From assembly GCA_021808205.1 (NCBI GenBank), contig JAKBCD010000060.1, positions 1-7,781 of the forward strand: 7,781 nt of DNA, in the 5' to 3' direction. This document shows, one piece after another, positions 5,864-7,781 of this stretch. A program made the position numbers and the translations under genes. The notes beneath the pieces were generated by a model that was given only the letters and a program-made list of their open reading frames with translations, made no database searches and was not told where the DNA came from. Positions within the stretch are counted from its first letter, which is position 1. Each line of letters begins with the position of its first letter. Origin of the DNA: Pseudomonadota bacterium (GTDB lineage: Bacteria; Pseudomonadota; Alphaproteobacteria; Acetobacterales; Acetobacteraceae).

Positions 5864-6018
5864 TTTTTGGCGGCTTTCTTTGGCGGGACGGGGTTAAGGG
5901 CAACAAAAAGAACCATCCGCACCAGTGCGCTGCGGCTAATTCCAGCGCGGGCGGCGGTTTCGTCAATGCGCTGCACCAGGTCGCGGGGAAGGTTGAAGGA
6001 TGTAGGGGCCGATTCCAT
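5860..6018 (-). CDS. ribbon-helix-helix (CopG/Arc-type) DNA-binding protein
   Basis: From ATG 6018 the product is 52 aa. A beta strand at residues 5-10 (PTSFNLP) is followed by helix A (RDLVQRIDETAARAG) and helix B starting with ISRSALVRMVLFVAL, the classical RHH pattern with the ISRSAL turn, and then a lysine-rich tail (PPKKAAKK). Such proteins dimerise, insert the paired strand into the major groove and usually repress their own or nearby genes. An earlier in-frame ATG at 6096 overlaps the DUF927 stop (ATGA) and has GGGGGT 5 nt upstream. That form would add 26 residues, including a hydrophobic VANSLLVLLVYLG segment encoded by AT-rich promoter-like DNA. I prefer 6018 because RHH proteins usually start right before the strand, but 6018 has no ribosome binding site. 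Confidence 0.8.
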   Translation of the reverse strand: MESAPTSFNLPRDLVQRIDETAARAGISRSALVRMVLFVALNPVPPKKAAKK

Positions 6019-6024
6019 TAAATA

Positions 6025-6053
6025 ATAATAACCGAATCGCCCCAAATACACAA
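6025..6053 (-). promoter_or_regulatory. candidate internal promoter before the RHH gene
   Basis: On the minus strand TTGTGT (6053-6048) and TATTAT (6030-6025) are separated by 17 bp. The -10 matches 5 of 6 consensus bases and the -35 only 3. The start of transcription would fall at or next to the ATG at 6018, giving a leaderless or nearly leaderless mRNA, consistent with the missing ribosome binding site. Confidence 0.38.
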
Positions 6054-6092
6054 GCAAAACTAACAGGCTGTTTGCAACGTTGCGGGCGTGGG

Positions 6093-7781
6093 TCATGCGT
6101 CACCCCCAAAAATATCGGCGGTGACGACGTAAAGCCTCATTTTTCCATGCCCAGCAATGTTGATTGATTGCGAGTTTTTGCCGTCGGCGGATTCTTTCAA
6201 ATACTTCTCGCGCCGCAGCACCGCTGCCACTCGTTTAGGGTCTGCGCCTTTGCAAACCTCATTGCGCCACGCCTCGGGCATGATAAGGAATTGCAGTTCG
6301 CCACCCACAAGCCGCGAGAATCCGGCGCGGTTCAGAATCCGAATTTCACCGGGCGGATAGTAATTTTCGCCGGTTTTGGAATTGGTCTCATGCAACCGCT
6401 CAAACCGGCTTGCCCCGTGCGCTTCCAGAAACGCGCGCACCTGCGCCAATGCTGCCGAATCTTCGCCCGCACCACTACCGCCGCGCTCGGCCAGCCATGC
6501 CTTGAAACACGCGCCAGCCGCCCGCAACGCCTCGTTTTTGGGCCAGGGAAGCACGCCATAAACCCGCGCCAGTTCACCCGCCACGCCTATCAGCGCGAAC
6601 CGGCTGCATACGGATTTAACCTGCCCGTCGGCGTCGGCGGGGCAATAGTCTTTCATGAATTTGTCGCGTAGCCCCTTAAGATCGGCAACCAAGCCGCCTT
6701 CATTTTTCGCCCGATTATCCGCCAACTTCGTCAGGTAGGCCCGCGCCGCCGTGCCGTAATGCTTTCCCGCCGCGCCGCTGATTTGTGTCGCCAGATCGCG
6801 GGCGTTGTCGAAGCCGTGAAGCTCTTGAAACACGCCATACCCGGCCCCGGCATCGGCGGGCAGATTGACAAGCCGCACCTCAAGCCCGGCCATTGTGCGC
6901 TTGCCTGCCTCGCCAATTTTCGCCGCGAGAGTGAGTTCGCCCGTTGAAAGAAACAAGCTGCGCCAGGTTTGACGACGGCGGGCTTCACCGCCCCGCCCGG
7001 CGCGGCCTTTGCCGGTCTCGTTTGCAAGCATGTAAACAATATCGGCAACTTCTTTGGAATCCGCCTGCCCGAGTTCGTCTAAGATCAACACGCAATCGGA
7101 TGTTTCCGCCGCCGTTCCTTCCAGCCCGTTCGCGGTGGTTTTCCAGGCCCGAATCTGTCCATTACCCCGCGTGCCCGGCCCCCAAAGTGAACCAGCAGCA
7201 AAGGCGCATGTTGTTTTGCCGGATTGTGAACCGCCGACCAGGTGCAAGCCGCCCGAGTCCTGGCCCATGACTGCCAGAAGCGGGCCTGCAAACGATGCCG
7301 CAATGAAAAGCGCCACTCGATCATTGCCGATTGCGAATTGTGCAAGCTCATCCTGCCACTGTTTCAGCGTGCCAGCGGTTTTGAAGGTCTCGGCGCTAAC
7401 CAGCCGCTCAGATTGTAAAACGATATTTGCCGCACCTGCGCCGTAAACTTTGGACCACGGCGCGACAAAAACCGGCTTTCCCTCGGCTTCGTGCCAGCCG
7501 GTGCGGCTCACACATTCAAACCGGCGTGAAGAATAAACCCGCGCCAGGAAGTCTTTAAGCAGCCCGTGCGCTTGGCCGATACCGCACACAAGCCCGGCAT
7601 CGGTCAGCGTCTCCGCAATCAAATTGCCTTCGCGGTGTAAGAGCGATTTAGGCATGGCCCATTCATGCCGCCGTCCATCGCGGTCGCGCCAGCGCAGAAA
7701 CAAGCCCCAGCCGGTGCCGGTTGATGTTCGCGCCTCCCCCAAAACGTCAAACTGACCGGAAACAAAAATCTTCGGCGGCCA
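6093..7781 (-). CDS. DUF927 domain P-loop ATPase, replication helicase/primase-type (N-terminus outside window)
   Basis: The frame is open to the right edge, so at least 562 residues are present and the start is missing; a TTG at 7742 is internal. The fragment opens with KIFVSGQFDVL, then GWGLFLRWRD and HEWAMP, the usual entry of DUF927. Walker A is GGSQSGKT at about residues 183-190 (Lys189) and Walker B is LILDEL with Asp235-Glu236. The family-typical TTANGLE and YMLANETGKGRAGRGG segments and a STGEL turn are also present. The C-terminal ~100 residues resemble a winged-helix-like tail (NRAGFSRLVGG, then IMPEAWRNEVCKG). DUF927 is known from mobile-element proteins, often with primase-type domains at the N-terminus, and is thought to act as a DNA helicase-like ATPase. 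Its stop overlaps an upstream ATG of the RHH gene by 4 nt. It may act on the iteron array at 3498-3620; this is inference. Confidence 0.92.
   Translation of the reverse strand, partial: WPPKIFVSGQFDVLGEARTSTGTGWGLFLRWRDRDGRRHEWAMPKSLLHREGNLIAETLTDAGLVCGIGQAHGLLKDFLARVYSSRRFECVSRTGWHEAEGKPVFVAPWSKVYGAGAANIVLQSERLVSAETFKTAGTLKQWQDELAQFAIGNDRVALFIAASFAGPLLAVMGQDSGGLHLVGGSQSGKTTCAFAAGSLWGPGTRGNGQIRAWKTTANGLEGTAAETSDCVLILDELGQADSKEVADIVYMLANETGKGRAGRGGEARRRQTWRSLFLSTGELTLAAKIGEAGKRTMAGLEVRLVNLPADAGAGYGVFQELHGFDNARDLATQISGAAGKHYGTAARAYLTKLADNRAKNEGGLVADLKGLRDKFMKDYCPADADGQVKSVCSRFALIGVAGELARVYGVLPWPKNEALRAAGACFKAWLAERGGSGAGEDSAALAQVRAFLEAHGASRFERLHETNSKTGENYYPPGEIRILNRAGFSRLVGGELQFLIMPEAWRNEVCKGADPKRVAAVLRREKYLKESADGKNSQSINIAGHGKMRLYVVTADIFGGDA

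Larger units (their letters stand above)
3229..7781. mobile_element. left end of an integrated phage-satellite-like or integrative element in tRNA-Thr (continues past the window)
   Basis: From the tRNA 3' end to the right edge all clear genes are on the minus strand, opposite to the chromosomal genes, and tightly packed. They include a DUF927 replication-type ATPase, an RHH regulator and phage-associated DUF5681, and the rest are unrecognised. Repeat-rich non-coding DNA lies at the tRNA-proximal end. There are no ribosomal, metabolic or structural phage genes. An integrase and the right attachment site are not seen and would be expected beyond 7781. Whether it is a phage satellite, a remnant prophage or an integrative plasmid cannot be decided here. 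Confidence 0.72.

Noticed and set aside
6157..7446. Plus- and minus-strand alternative frames over the DUF927 gene
   Set aside because: The DUF927 frame carries Walker A, Walker B and other family motifs along its whole length.

Overview
The window looks like a high-GC alphaproteobacterial chromosome, tentatively Acetobacteraceae or a relative. That assignment rests on strong G/C-rich codon use, the tRNA-Thr(CGT) sequence and the style of the HtrA and SDR proteins, not on a database match. It splits at about position 3228 into a chromosomal part and what appears to be the left end of an integrated mobile element.

Chromosomal part (1-3228, all plus strand): the C-terminal part of a short-chain dehydrogenase/reductase with the YxxxK active site (FolM/pteridine-reductase-like), a two-domain universal stress protein, a periplasmic HtrA/Deg serine protease with signal peptide, trypsin-like domain and two PDZ domains, an imperfect inverted repeat, and a complete tRNA-Thr(CGT) with encoded CCA.

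Element part (3229-7781): directly after the tRNA the sequence turns AT-rich and holds about 600 bp with little clear coding. This stretch contains a tandem 11-bp direct repeat (possible integrase arm sites) and an array of GGTGTTCCA repeats in both orientations, including a perfect 20-bp palindrome, around an AT-rich core (possible replication origin). It ends at a strong rho-independent terminator facing the tRNA. Beyond the terminator lies a compact minus-strand operon. In transcription order it encodes a DUF927 P-loop ATPase (replicative helicase/primase-type, running off the right edge), a ribbon-helix-helix regulator, two small tandem proteins that look like paralogs of each other, a coiled-coil protein, a DUF5681 protein and a 65-aa protein. 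Most junctions are 4-nt ATGA overlaps or 3-nt gaps.

Interpretation: a tRNA target, a replication ATPase, candidate iterons, a small DNA-binding protein, phage-associated DUF5681 and no visible capsid or tail genes together suggest a phage-satellite-like or small integrative replicating element in tRNA-Thr. No integrase is in the window, so it would have to lie beyond position 7781. The least familiar pieces are the GGTGTTCCA array, the paralogous pair and the structured 84-nt gap before the DUF5681 gene.
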